Assembly (NCBI GenBank): GCA_017937765.1
Contig: JAGBCY010000033.1
Location: 1-64,000, forward strand
Origin: Alistipes sp.
Lineage (GTDB): Bacteria > Bacteroidota > Bacteroidia > Bacteroidales > Rikenellaceae
DNA: 64,000 nucleotides
Direction of reading: 5' to 3'
Shown one piece after another: positions 41,225 to 51,400 of the stretch (position 1 is the stretch's first letter; each line of letters opens with the position of its first letter). The position numbers and the translations under genes were made by a program. Below the pieces are notes generated by a model, which worked only from the letters and a program-made list of their open reading frames with translations, searched no databases and was not told the origin of the DNA.

Positions 41225-42934
41225 TTAGCCGAAGAGCTCGACGTCAGATGCCTCCGAAGAGTTGATGTACGAAGCAGCCTCCGCAACCTTCTTGGCTGCA
41301 TACTTAACGAAGATCTTAGCGGGGTTGAGGTAGTCGGCCTCGACCTCGGTAGCCTGACGTAACATCAAGTGCGACAGGATGATATAACCAGCGATCTCAA
41401 CCAAGCGGCGTGAGTGAAGCTCCTTATATCCGGCAGTCTCCTTGTCGATAGTCTCCACGCGCTCGACAACCTGCTCGTAAACCTTACGAAGCTCGACGAG
41501 CTTCTCGGCCATAGCCTTCGTTGCCTCCGAGCGAGGCTCCTGCTCGTAGCGTGCCATCTGCTCGAGGTAGGTACCCTTTGTCACGTGGTTGATGGCTGCA
41601 ACTACCTGAAGCTGAGTGGTTCCCTCGTAGATATTCATAATGCGGGCATCGCGGTAGAGACGCTCGCAGGCGTAGTCCTTCATATAGCCTGAGCCACCGT
41701 GAATCTGGATTGAGTCGTAGGCAACCTCGTTGGCATACTCCGACGCAAACATCTTGGCAAGAGGCGTGAAGCCGTCGGCAAGACGGTTGTAGAACTTCAT
41801 CTCGCTGCGCTCCTCGGGATCGAGCGAACGGTCGTGCGAGATATGCGTGAGCTGCTTGTAGATGTCGACGAAACGTGCTGTCTCATAGAGCATTGCACGC
41901 GATGCGAGGGTCTTAGCCTCCATATTCTTAAGCATCTCGCGAACGGCAGCGAACTCGTTGATGGCCTTGCCAAACTGCTCACGCTCGGCGGCATACTTCA
42001 AAGCCTCGCGGTAGGCAGCCTCGCAAAGACCTGTCGACTGTGCTGCGATACCTAAGCGTGCTGCGTTCATCAGCGACATAACGTACTTGATAAGTCCCAT
42101 CTTGCGGTCGCCAACCAACACCGCGGGGGCGTTGTTGAATACGAGCTCACAGGTGGGCGAACCCTTGATACCGAGCTTGTTCTCGATGCGACGAACCTTA
42201 ACGCCACCGTCGCGCTTGTCGTAGATGAGCATCGACAAACCACGTGCATCCTTCGTGCCCTCCTCGGTACGGGCGAGCACCAACGAGATGTCGCCATCAC
42301 CATTGGTAATGAATCGCTTACAGCCGTTGAGACGCCATACACCGGCAGCCTCATCCCACGTAGCCTTGAGCATTACGGCACCAAGATCCGAGCCTGCATC
42401 GGGCTCCGTGAGGTCCATAGCACAGGTCTCGCCTGCCGACACGCGGGGCAAGAACTTAGCCTTGATCTCCTCGGTAGCGAACTCGTTGATAGTCTCGGCG
42501 CAGTCCTGCAAACCCCAGATATTCTCGAAGCCTGCATCGGCGCGTGCCACCATCTCGTTAGCCATTGCAAAGCACGTAACGGGCATATTCAGACCGTCGA
42601 AGCGGCGCGGAAGTGTCATACCGCCGAGGCCAGCGGCGTTGAGGGCCTCGAGGTTACGAACCGTGCCCGAGGCGTACTCCACGTGGTCGTTGACAACGCG
42701 CGGACCCTCGTGGTCGACACCCTCGGCATTGGGTGCGAGCACCTCGCCACAGACGTCGCCGACGATCTCCAGCACACGATGGTATGAGTCGAGAGCATCC
42801 TCCACATCCTGAGGAGCATAGTCATACTCGGCAGCATCGGCAAAGTTGCGCTCCTTGAGCTCGATAATCCTCTTCATCAAGGGATGAGAGAGGTGATACT
42901 GCAAATCTTTGTTATCTGTATAGAAATTTGCCAT
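41225..42934 (-). CDS. Acyl-CoA dehydrogenase
   Basis: FAD enzyme that forms the alpha-beta double bond in acyl-CoAs, or reduces enoyl-CoA with electrons from ETF. 569 aa, longer than the usual ~380: the core (MDLTEPDAGSDLGAVMLKAT, CKRFITNGDGD, LGIKGSPTCELVFNN, IQIHGGSGYMKDY) is followed by ~140 residues of extra C-terminal helices, as in the larger Bacteroidota type. Third gene of an etfB-etfA-ACAD operon (8 bp after etfA). Chain-length preference unknown. Confidence 0.93.
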   Translation of the reverse strand: MANFYTDNKDLQYHLSHPLMKRIIELKERNFADAAEYDYAPQDVEDALDSYHRVLEIVGDVCGEVLAPNAEGVDHEGPRVVNDHVEYASGTVRNLEALNAAGLGGMTLPRRFDGLNMPVTCFAMANEMVARADAGFENIWGLQDCAETINEFATEEIKAKFLPRVSAGETCAMDLTEPDAGSDLGAVMLKATWDEAAGVWRLNGCKRFITNGDGDISLVLARTEEGTKDARGLSMLIYDKRDGGVKVRRIENKLGIKGSPTCELVFNNAPAVLVGDRKMGLIKYVMSLMNAARLGIAAQSTGLCEAAYREALKYAAEREQFGKAINEFAAVREMLKNMEAKTLASRAMLYETARFVDIYKQLTHISHDRSLDPEERSEMKFYNRLADGFTPLAKMFASEYANEVAYDSIQIHGGSGYMKDYACERLYRDARIMNIYEGTTQLQVVAAINHVTKGTYLEQMARYEQEPRSEATKAMAEKLVELRKVYEQVVERVETIDKETAGYKELHSRRLVEIAGYIILSHLMLRQATEVEADYLNPAKIFVKYAAKKVAEAASYINSSEASDVELFG

Positions 42935-42941
42935 AGCTTCG

Positions 42942-43961
42942 TTACTTTGAATTCTGTTTGTAATACTTAATCATCTTGGGGATAACCTCCTCGACGCTAC
43001 CCGTGATGGCGTAGTCGGCAATCTTGGTGATGGGGGCTGCGGGGTCGGTGTTGATCGACACGATCATTGCCGAGCCATCCATACCTGCGGTGTGCTGAAT
43101 CTGGCCCGAGATACCGCAAGCGATATAGAGCTTGGGGCGAACGGTGACGCCCGTCTGGCCGATCTGACGCTCGTGCTCGGTGAAGCCTGCGTCGACTGCG
43201 GCGCGCGATGCACCTACCTCTGCACCGAGGACGTCGGCCAACTCGTGAACAAGCTTAAAGCCCTCCTTGGAGCCTACGCCGTAGCCACCGGCAACGATGA
43301 TCGACGCACCCTTGATGTTGATCTTACGCTCCTCGATATGACGCTCAACGATGCGAACTGCAAGGTCGCTATCCTTAACCATAGGCTTCCAGTCGATAGC
43401 CTTAACCTCGCCAGCTGCGGGCTGGGCGAGAGCCTCCTTACGCATAACGCCCTCGCGCACGGTAGCCATCTGAGGACGGCACTCGGGGTTAACGATGGTG
43501 GCGATGATGTTACCGCCAAACGCCGGACGAATCTGGTAGAGCAACGAGTCGTACTCCTTGCCCGTCTTGGCGTCCTTATGCTCGCCGATGACGAGCTCCG
43601 TACAGTCGGCCGTAAGACCGCTGTGGAGTGCCGATGATACGCGCGGTGCGAAGTCGCGACCTACGGGCGTAGCACCAAACAGAGCGATCTGGGGCTTCTC
43701 CTGCTCAATAAGACCAACCATCACGGCTGTGTGGGGAAGTGTGCGGAACGGTGCGAAGATCTCGTCGTCGGCAACCCACACCGTGTCGGCACCATACTTT
43801 GCCAACTCGGGAGCCAACGCCTCAACGTCCTTACCGATAACCACTGCCTCGAGCTTAACACCGAGGGTGTTGGCCAGCTCGCGACCCTTCGTTAGGAGCT
43901 CCAACGACACGTCGGCAATCTCCCTATCCTCAATCTCGATATATACAAATACGTTATTCAT
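42942..43961 (-). CDS. etfA: Electron transfer flavoprotein, alpha subunit
   Basis: 339 aa. Carries the FAD-binding C-terminal domain with the signature CGISGQIQHTAGMDGSAMIV and SINTDPAAPI. Forms a heterodimer with EtfB and shuttles electrons between the neighbouring acyl-CoA dehydrogenase and the respiratory or ferredoxin pool. Whether it belongs to the bifurcating group cannot be read with confidence. Nineteen bp after etfB. Confidence 0.95.
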   Translation of the reverse strand: MNNVFVYIEIEDREIADVSLELLTKGRELANTLGVKLEAVVIGKDVEALAPELAKYGADTVWVADDEIFAPFRTLPHTAVMVGLIEQEKPQIALFGATPVGRDFAPRVSSALHSGLTADCTELVIGEHKDAKTGKEYDSLLYQIRPAFGGNIIATIVNPECRPQMATVREGVMRKEALAQPAAGEVKAIDWKPMVKDSDLAVRIVERHIEERKINIKGASIIVAGGYGVGSKEGFKLVHELADVLGAEVGASRAAVDAGFTEHERQIGQTGVTVRPKLYIACGISGQIQHTAGMDGSAMIVSINTDPAAPITKIADYAITGSVEEVIPKMIKYYKQNSK

Positions 43962-43980
43962 AGTCTCTTACTCTTTAGGG

Positions 43981-44856
43981 TTAACCGAGCGTGTGGCTCG
44001 CAATAAGTTCCTGCATAAGTGCCTCGATGTCGGCATCTTCCGCGCTGAGGGTCTTAGCCTCCTTAGCCTGGAATACGACATTCTCGATCTTCTTAACCTT
44101 CGTGGGCGAGCCGCTAAGGCCGAGCTGCTCGGGGTCGGGATTGACGTCGGCAGCCGAGAACTCCACGATGTGGAGGTAGTCGCGCTCGTCGATGAAGGCC
44201 TTGCGCTTGTCGTCAGCCGTGGCGAGCTCCGAGGTAGCAAGCGCGTACTTGAACTTCATAACACGCTTAGCGTTACGCGGACGGCACTCCTTAGCCGATG
44301 AGTTTACTGTGATCACAGCGGGCAGAGGCGAGATAACCACCTCGGTACCACGTTCCAAGCGACGCTTGATGGTGATCTGAGTAGAGTTGATGTCGAGGAG
44401 CTCCTCGGCGTAGGTCACCTGCGGAAGTGCGAGCTTCTCGGCAACCTGAGGACCTACCTGTGCAGTGTCGCCGTCGATAGCCTGGCGGCCAGCAACGATG
44501 ATATCGGGGTTAATCTTACGTAGTGCGCACGCCAAGGCGTAAGAGGTTGCCAGCGTGTCAGAGCCCGCAAACTCTCTACCCGAGAGCAGATAGCCACCAT
44601 CAGCACCGCGGAACATAGCCTCGCGGATGACGTCGGCAGCACGCTGCGGTCCCATAGTGAGGACGTGGACCGTGGCTGTGCCGATGCGGTCCTTCATCTG
44701 GAGGGCCATCTCCAGAGCGTTCAGGTCCTCGGGGTTAAAGATTGCAGCAAGAGCAGCACGGTTCACCGTGCCCTCAGGAGTCATAGCATCCTTGCCCACA
44801 TTGCGTGTGTCGGGCACCTGCTTTGCCATAACTACGATTTTCGTAACTTTTTCCAT
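43981..44856 (-). CDS. etfB: Electron transfer flavoprotein, beta subunit
   Basis: About 291 aa from the ATG at 44856, which follows AAAAAAGG; the frame runs further to a TTG at 44907, but that extension would overlap the promoter. Family marks: IVVMAKQVPDTRNVG at the start, GRQAIDGDTAQVGPQVAEKL in the middle, and C-terminal LGLSGSPTKVKKIENV. First gene of the operon. Confidence 0.95.
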   Translation of the reverse strand: MEKVTKIVVMAKQVPDTRNVGKDAMTPEGTVNRAALAAIFNPEDLNALEMALQMKDRIGTATVHVLTMGPQRAADVIREAMFRGADGGYLLSGREFAGSDTLATSYALACALRKINPDIIVAGRQAIDGDTAQVGPQVAEKLALPQVTYAEELLDINSTQITIKRRLERGTEVVISPLPAVITVNSSAKECRPRNAKRVMKFKYALATSELATADDKRKAFIDERDYLHIVEFSAADVNPDPEQLGLSGSPTKVKKIENVVFQAKEAKTLSAEDADIEALMQELIASHTLG

Positions 44857-44904
44857 AACCTTTTTTATTATGTTGTCTTTTTTTTGTTCTGCACTAAAAA
44901 CGGT

Positions 44905-44912
44905 CAAAGATA
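44905..44912 (-). promoter_or_regulatory. -7 element of the etf operon
   Basis: Minus-strand TATCTTTG matches TAnnTTTG, about 49 nt before the etfB ATG. The -33 element is not clear. Confidence 0.5.
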
Positions 44913-45048
44913 CTCACTTTTGTCTAAAACGCCATACTTTTTAACGTTTATTTTCCTCCTTGAGATGTTAACGTGTTAATACCCAATCCGTTATGTATTG
45001 TTTGTGTTTTTCTTTTTTGCTATTAAGTTTTTGCGTTTCGTTGAAACT

Positions 45049-46224
45049 CTATCCCGCCGTTGAGCTCTCCTCGGCAATCTCTACGCCTATTCGGCGGTAG
45101 GAGTTAAGTATGTTGTAGGCGATGACCTCGGGCCTAAAACGCGTGATGTACTCCTTGCCGCGCATAACCATCCAGCGGGCCAACTGCTCGTCGCCAAGCA
45201 CGCGTTCGATCTCCGAGGCGAGCACCACGCCATCCGACGGTTCGACGTAGATGCTATCGGGTCCACCAGCCTCCTCTAAACTCGAGCCGCGCGCAGCAAT
45301 CACGGGCAGACCCACGGTGATGGCCTCGACGATTGTCGTTGCAAAGCCTTCGTATAGAGATGGTTGTAGGTAGAGCGATGCGAGGCTGTAGATCGCGGGT
45401 ATGTCCTCTTCGGTGAATGTGTGGATGAGGTGCACTCGGTCGGCGATGCCGAGGCTCTTGGCACGTGCGGTGAGCGTTGCGGTGTGCGACGTCTTGCGGC
45501 CGACAAGGACGAGGTGGATGTCGTTGTCGATAAGTGCGAGTGCCTCGACGAGTATGCCGAGATTCTTGCGTGGGCTCTGCGTGCCGGTGGCCAACAGATA
45601 GCGGTCGGGTAGCTGGTAACGCTCCTTAACCGATGCCTTCTGCTCCTGGGTGATTGTCTCGGAGAAACGCGGATGGCAGTTGCGATAGATGACGTCGATC
45701 TTGTCGCGGTCGGTGCCGAAATAGCGGATGATACCCTCCTTAACACGCTCACTTACTGCGACAACACGGTCGGCGCGTGCGATGGACGAGGCCATAGCAA
45801 TGCGACGTAGCGCGCTCTCGGTGGGGTTGTAGAGCTTGTCGAGCGTGAGGAAGTCGAGGCTGTGGATGGTGACTATCGAGCGTATGTTGCGGCGTGCGAG
45901 ACCGAAAGGCAGGCTTTCGGTGAGGCTGTGGTAGAGCTCCACGTCGCCACGCTCCATATCGCGGCCGATGGGCCAGGTGCGCCATAGCCACGGCACCTTG
46001 CGCCAGAAGCCGCCATCGGGAGCCATTGACTCGACATTGTGGCGGCGTGTAAGTAGCTCGTACTCACTATGTTTATCGGGGTCGGTGACGTACATACGGA
46101 AGTAGCCATAGCGGGGGCAGGCATCGGCCATCGCCTCGATGATAAATCGGGCGTAGCTCGAGAGCGTGGTATTTCCCGTGTTGGCATACCGCGCATCAAA
46201 ACCTATGGTTGTGCTTCGCTTCAT
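45049..46224 (-). CDS. Glycosyltransferase family 4/1
   Basis: 391 aa from the ATG at 46224 (a GTG-started extension to 46263 lacks support and would cover the promoter). GT-B fold: N-terminal acceptor domain (FDARYANTGNTTLSSYARF), C-terminal donor domain with LLATGTQSPRKNLGILVEAL and the E-x7-E type motif SLYEGFATTIVEAITVGLPV. Retaining enzyme that probably uses a nucleotide sugar to build a surface polysaccharide, but no other polysaccharide genes lie beside it. Monocistronic. Confidence 0.93.
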   Translation of the reverse strand: MKRSTTIGFDARYANTGNTTLSSYARFIIEAMADACPRYGYFRMYVTDPDKHSEYELLTRRHNVESMAPDGGFWRKVPWLWRTWPIGRDMERGDVELYHSLTESLPFGLARRNIRSIVTIHSLDFLTLDKLYNPTESALRRIAMASSIARADRVVAVSERVKEGIIRYFGTDRDKIDVIYRNCHPRFSETITQEQKASVKERYQLPDRYLLATGTQSPRKNLGILVEALALIDNDIHLVLVGRKTSHTATLTARAKSLGIADRVHLIHTFTEEDIPAIYSLASLYLQPSLYEGFATTIVEAITVGLPVIAARGSSLEEAGGPDSIYVEPSDGVVLASEIERVLGDEQLARWMVMRGKEYITRFRPEVIAYNILNSYRRIGVEIAEESSTAG

Positions 46225-46262
46225 ATATATACGTGCATACGCGTATGCGCGCGATGCGACCA

Positions 46263-46270
46263 CAAATGTA
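46263..46270 (-). promoter_or_regulatory. -7 element of the glycosyltransferase gene
   Basis: Minus-strand TACATTTG, 38 nt upstream of the ATG at 46224. Identical to the -7 box of the RNA gene upstream. Confidence 0.5.
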
Positions 46271-46435
46271 ATAATTATTTTCTAATTTGCGGAGATTATT
46301 CCCCTATTTTCTTTTTGCGCTGTGGGTGGGGGTGGTGCGTCGGTAGATAATACTGATGCGTTGCGCTGATCTCCTTAGGAGAATGATTTGCGTTGCTATA
46401 AGTCTAAAGGCCAGCTAATTACTCACTACTCATTA

Positions 46436-46697
46436 GTAAAAAGAGGGTCTACCGAAAGATATTCGATGTAGGCAGCGAGCACCGCCACCCCTCTTAGTAA
46501 CAATACTCGCAGCTACTCGGCGCATCCGCCGTGGCATCGACGCCTGCTTTTGTGTTCTCGCCGTCGCGGCCGCAGTCTGTGTCCCTTGACTGCCTGCCGC
46601 ACGTCGCACAACCTGCTCCGTAGCTTGCGACTATTGCTACAATCTTCCGATAGGCCCTTCCAACCTAAAACTACTAACCTAAATGAACCTTAAAACT
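46436..46697 (-). ncRNA. Candidate structured non-coding RNA, ~260 nt
   Basis: On the minus strand a near-consensus promoter is followed by a highly self-complementary stretch. Closing helix: GGGCCTATCGGAAGAT (46657-46642) with ATCTTTCGGTAGACCC (46460-46445), 15 pairs and one mismatch. After one unpaired base comes a second helix, 46640-46620 with 46516-46497 (9+5+5 pairs, including GCTAC/GTAGC). The 36-nt bulge on the 3' side holds a hairpin at 46471-46486. The ~100-nt apical part contains GCAGTC/GACTGC (46572-46577/46588-46593), GGCG/CGCC (46519-46530) and others. A U-tract (46442-46438) follows the closing helix. No ORF runs through it. It lacks RNase P, tmRNA and SRP signatures that I know. 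Structure is read by eye; function unknown. Confidence 0.7.
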
Positions 46698-46703
46698 TCG
46701 TTG

Positions 46704-46735
46704 CAAATGTAAGGGGTATTATTTAAATTTCCAAA
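46704..46735 (-). promoter_or_regulatory. Promoter of the candidate ncRNA
   Basis: Minus strand: TTTG (46735-46732), 20-nt spacer, TACATTTG (46711-46704), in an AT-rich region. One of the best promoters in the window; predicted start near 46697. Confidence 0.75.
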
Positions 46736-46739
46736 TAAT

Positions 46740-47345
46740 TTACTAAATATTTTTAATTATTTATTAATTTTTTTAGTTGAGGGTGGTTCTTAAGGGGTTT
46801 TAGATAGGTGTAGAAGGGGTTTTTAGAGGGGAGGTATGAGGTGGCGGTGCGGTGGGTTGCGTTCTTAGGGGTGGGGCGGTTTATTGTGTGGAAGTGATGT
46901 TCGAAGAGGGCGAGGCTGCTGTTATGTGGGGATGATTGGGTCTGTGGGGACGGGGTGGGTGGTGGATAGTTGTGCGTGGAGTTTTACAAGGAGCTTGGCA
47001 ATGAATTAGATGTAGAGTGTGTACAAATTCTTGACTGTGGAGTGGATGTGTTGAATGTTTGCGAGAGTGATTTTTTGCGGGGAGATATATCCCTGTACGG
47101 AGTGTTGTGTATTGTCTGCTCGTGTTAGTCCAAATGGATTGATATTTAGGTGTATAGCTTGATTGTTTAGTGGTGTAGAGTAGTTGCCTATATGTTCGTA
47201 TTACGATAGATTATGTGTCGTGGTTTTGAGGTTAGATGTGTGATTCTGATGTCTAGGATAAGAAATTGAACCGATGCGCGGCGGCCTATTCTATTTGATG
47301 ATGCTACTAATCGCGCCTCGCAAATCGAGGTGCGGGAGTCGAAAG
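46740..47345. other. Gene-free, G-rich and C-poor stretch
   Basis: After an AT-only segment (46740-46790) the plus strand becomes rich in G and T and poor in C: in 46801-46860 I count about 30 G and 3 C, and C stays near one in ten to 47220. No ORF over 60 codons and no clear RNA fold except a short hairpin CCTCG/CGAGG at 47316-47330. It may be decayed sequence or an untranslated RNA; I cannot tell. Confidence 0.5.
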
Positions 47346-47357
47346 CCGTGAATATCT

Positions 47358-47389
47358 TTTGCTATTAAAAAAATTTTTTATTATCTTTG
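47358..47389 (+). promoter_or_regulatory. Promoter upstream of yebC
   Basis: TTTG (47358-47361), 20-nt spacer, TATCTTTG (47382-47389). Near-consensus. It leaves a leader of about 200 nt before yebC, of which the last ~60 nt are A-rich and unstructured. Confidence 0.7.
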
Positions 47390-47604
47390 CACACCTATAT
47401 ACATTATAGAAGTATATGTGGGCGTAATTTGATTGGCAGTTAGTAGTCTGTACTGTTGTAATATGTTGATGATCAGGTGTCAAATATAAATTGGTGACCG
47501 ATAAATCGAGAGCGACAGAGATGGCGGGGCTGCTAAGGCTGTACAGAGAATTAGATCAAGAACGACATAAACAAAAACAAAAACAGAAATAAAACAGAAA
47601 CACT

Positions 47605-48342
47605 ATGGGAAGAGCTTTTGAGTATCGCAAGGCGCGAAAGATGAAACGCTGGGGACATATGGCGCGAGTATTTACCAAGATCGGTAAGGAGATTGAGATG
47701 GCCGTTAAGGCTTCGGGTCCCGATCCCGCTTCGAACCTCCGCCTCCGTCTGTTGATGCAGAATGCTAAGGCAGAGAATATGCCTAAGGAGAATGTTGAGC
47801 GCGCCATCAAGCGTGCTACGGATAAGGATTCGGCCGACTATAAGGAGATGATCTACGAGGGTTATGGCCCCCACGGTATCGCCGTTTTGGTGGAGACCGC
47901 TACCGATAACACCAACCGCACCGTGGCATCGGTACGTATGTACTTCAATAAGTATGGCGGCACGCTCGGAACATCGGGCTCTGTGGGCTTTATGTTCGAG
48001 CATAAGTGTGTCTTTAAGTTCAAGCCTACCGAGGGTGCCGACCTCGAGGAGATGGAGCTCGAGATGATCGACTTTGGTGTCGACGAGTTCTACGCCGAGG
48101 AGGGTGAGGTTACGGTTTACGCAGCCTACGAGTCGTTTGGTCAGATTCAGACTTGGATCGAGGATAAGGGCTTCGAGTTGGTGTCGGGTGAGGCTGTTCG
48201 CATCCCCACTGATACAAAGGAGCTTACGGCCGAGCAGCGCGAGGCAGTGAATAAGCTCATCGAGCACCTCGAGGAGGATGACGACGTTACGAACGTCTAC
48301 ACGACGATGGCCGAGTCGGACGAGGACGAGGCAGAGGAGTAG
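47605..48342 (+). CDS. yebC: YebC/PmpR family regulator or translation factor
   Basis: 245 aa, family length. Conserved N-terminus GRAFEYRKARKMKRWGHMAR followed by FTKIGKEI and NMPKENVERAIKRAT. Family members act as transcriptional regulators (PmpR, YebC-I) or as factors that rescue ribosomes at proline-rich stretches (YebC-II); which of the two applies cannot be told here. The end is very acidic (EDDDVTN ... ESDEDEAEE). Located 63 bp upstream of ileS. Confidence 0.95.
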   Translation: MGRAFEYRKARKMKRWGHMARVFTKIGKEIEMAVKASGPDPASNLRLRLLMQNAKAENMPKENVERAIKRATDKDSADYKEMIYEGYGPHGIAVLVETATDNTNRTVASVRMYFNKYGGTLGTSGSVGFMFEHKCVFKFKPTEGADLEEMELEMIDFGVDEFYAEEGEVTVYAAYESFGQIQTWIEDKGFELVSGEAVRIPTDTKELTAEQREAVNKLIEHLEEDDDVTNVYTTMAESDEDEAEE

Positions 48343-48405
48343 TCGTAGGAGGTAACCCCTCATTGCTGATTACTCATAAATAATTACTAATTACAGATTA
48401 AAGGA

Positions 48406-51400
48406 ATGAGCAAGTTTAACGAATATAAGGGTCTCGACTTGGCAGGCGTTGCCGACGAGGTTTTGGCACGCTGGACCGAGGATGACACCTTCCATAAGAG
48501 CATCACGACACGTGAGGGTCACCCCACGTTCGTATTCTACGAGGGACCTCCCTCGGCTAACGGTACACCCGGTATCCACCACGTTATGGCGCGTACCATC
48601 AAGGATGTATTCTGCCGCTTCAAGACGCAGCAGGGCTACCTCGTACACCGCAAGGCGGGTTGGGATACGCACGGTCTGCCCGTGGAGCTCGGTGTGGAGA
48701 AGAAGCTCGGCATCACGAAGGAGGATATCGGCAAGAAGATCACCATCGAGGAGTATAACCACCAGTGCCGCGAGGCCGTTATGGAGTTCACGGATATCTG
48801 GGAGGACCTCACTCGCAAGATGGGCTACTGGGTGAATATGGACGATCCGTATATCACCTACGATAATAAGTTTATCGAGACCCTCTGGTGGCTCCTTAAG
48901 CAGCTCTACGACAAAAACTTGCTTTATAAGGGTTACACCATCCAGCCCTACTCGCCCGCAGCCGGTACTGGTCTCTCGACACACGAGCTCAACCAGCCGG
49001 GTTGCTACCGCGACGTTAAGGATACGACGTGTACGGCTCAGTTCCGCATCCTCGATCCTAAGGCCGAGATGGAGGGTTGGGGTACGCCCGTGTTCCTCGC
49101 GTGGACGACTACGCCCTGGACACTGCCCTCGAATACGGCACTCTGCGTGGGTCCCAAGATCGACTACCTCGCCGTGCGCACGTATAACCCCTATACCGCC
49201 GAGAAGATTACGGCGGTAGTTGCTGAGCCTCTGTTGTACTCAATCTTCAACAAGAAGGCTGAGGGTGTGGCACTTGCCGACTATAAGGCTGGTGATAAGC
49301 TCATTCCGTTTGAGGTTGTGGGCAAGTGGCGCGGTACGGAGCTCGAGGGTATGCACTACGAGCAGCTGCTGCCCTGGGTTAAGCCCACGGAGATGGACGA
49401 GGCTGGCAACTGGGCGGATGCCTCGGCTAAGGCCTTCCGCGTGATTCTTGGTGACTACGTGACTACCGAAGATGGTACGGGTATCGTGCACATCGCACCT
49501 ACGTTTGGTGCCGACGATGCCTTCGTTGCACGTCAGGCCAGCATTCCGTCGCTCTTTATGATCAACAAGCGTGGCGAGACACGTCCTATGGTCGACTTCA
49601 CGGGTAAGTTCTACCTCAAGGCCGAGCTCGACGAGAAGTTCGCTGCGGAGTGCGTTGCTCCTGCCTATGACGAGTACGAGGGTCGCTTCGTGAAGAATGC
49701 CTACGATCCGCAGTTCACGGTCGATGGACGCTACGACGAGAAGGCTGCTCAGGCTGCCGAGAACCTCGATATCTATATCTCTATCAAGCTCAAGGAGTCG
49801 AACAAGGTATTCAAGATCGAGAAGCATACGCACAACTATCCCCACTGCTGGCGTACCGATAAGCCCGTGTTGTACTACCCGTTGGACTCTTGGTTCATCC
49901 GCACCACGGCACTCCGCGAGCGTATGATGGAGCTCAACAAGACCATCTACTGGAAGCCCGAGTCGACAGGCACCGGCCGCTTCGGTAAGTGGCTCGAGAA
50001 CATTAACGACTGGAACCTCTCGCGTTCACGCTTCTGGGGTACGCCGCTGCCTATCTGGGCTACGGAGGACCGCACGGAGTTGAAGTGCATCGGCTCGGTC
50101 GAGGAGCTTATCTCGGAGATCGAGAAGGCTGTCGCAGCTGGCGTTATGACGGAGAATCCGTATAAGAACTTTAAGGTGGGCGATATGTCGAAGGAGAACT
50201 ACTCGACCGACGTTATCGACCTCCACCGTCCCTATGTTGATAATATCGTCTTGGTATCGTCTAAGGGCGAGCCTATGCGCCGTGAGCCCGACCTCATCGA
50301 CGTGTGGTTCGATTCGGGTGCTATGCCCTATGCTCAGGTGCACTACCCCTTCGAGAATAAGGAGGGCTTCGACCAGATCTACCCTGCCGACTTCATCGCC
50401 GAGGGTGTCGACCAGACGCGTGGTTGGTTCTATACGTTGCACGCCATTGCCACGATGTTGTTCGACTCTGTGGCGTTCAAGAATATCATCTCGAACGGCC
50501 TCGTCTTGGACAAGAACGGCAACAAGATGTCGAAGCGTCTGGGTAACGCCGTAGACCCCTTCGAGGTGTTGAAGAAGTATGGTGCCGACGCTACACGCTG
50601 GTATATGATCTCGAACTCGCAGCCGTGGGATAACCTCAAGTTCGACGTCGATGGCGTTGACGAGTGCCGCCGTAAGTTCTTCGGTACGTTGTACAACACC
50701 TACTCGTTCTTCGCGCTCTATGCCAACATTGACGGCTTCACGGGTCGCGAGCAGGAGATTCCTGTTAAGGAGCGTCCCGAGATCGACCGCTGGATTCTCT
50801 CGGAGCTCAACTCGCTCATCCGCGACGTGACGGCAGCTCTCGAGGCATACGATCCCACACCCGCAGCACGCCTTATCGACAAGTTTGTCGACGAGAACCT
50901 CTCGAACTGGTACGTGCGCTTGAACCGTAAACGTTTCTGGGGTGGCGAGCTTACGACCGATAAGTTGGCTGCATACCAGACATTGTATACCTGCTTGGAG
51001 ACCGTGGCAATGCTCGCAGCACCTATCGCTCCGTTCATCACCGACCGCATCTTTACGGATCTGAATGCCGTGAGCGGCCGCCATACGGAGTCGAGCGTAC
51101 ACCTCGCCTCGTACCCCATGTGCGATGAGTCGCTCATCGACCGCGACCGCGAGGAGATGATGCAGCTGGCTCAGCGCACCTCGTCGATGGTGTTGGCACT
51201 GCGTCGCAAGGTGAACATCAAGGTTCGTCAGCCGCTGGCTAAGATTCTTATCCCCGTCTTGGATAAGGCTATGGCGGCACATATCGAGAAGATGCGCTCG
51301 CTCATTATGAACGAGGTTAATGTCAAGGAGATCGAGCTTATCACCGATACCACGGGTGTTATCACCAAGCGTATCAAGCTCAACTTCAAGGCCTTCTGTC

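Noticed and set aside
44857-44907. TTG-started extension of EtfB
   Set aside because: It would overlap the -7 promoter box and adds residues absent from the family; the ATG at 44856 fits better.
45049-46224. Capsule or O-antigen locus around the glycosyltransferase
   Set aside because: No flippase, polymerase or other glycosyltransferase lies nearby; it is a single gene.
46225-46263. GTG-started extension of the glycosyltransferase
   Set aside because: It would overlap the TACATTTG promoter box and adds a non-conserved tail before the true fold start.
46436-46697. RNase P RNA, tmRNA or SRP RNA
   Set aside because: I find no RNase P core words (GGAAAGTCC-like, ACAGAA), no tRNA-like ends with a tag ORF, and no SRP GGAAGG...GCAGCC tetraloop region. 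6S RNA remains possible but the bulge is on one side only.
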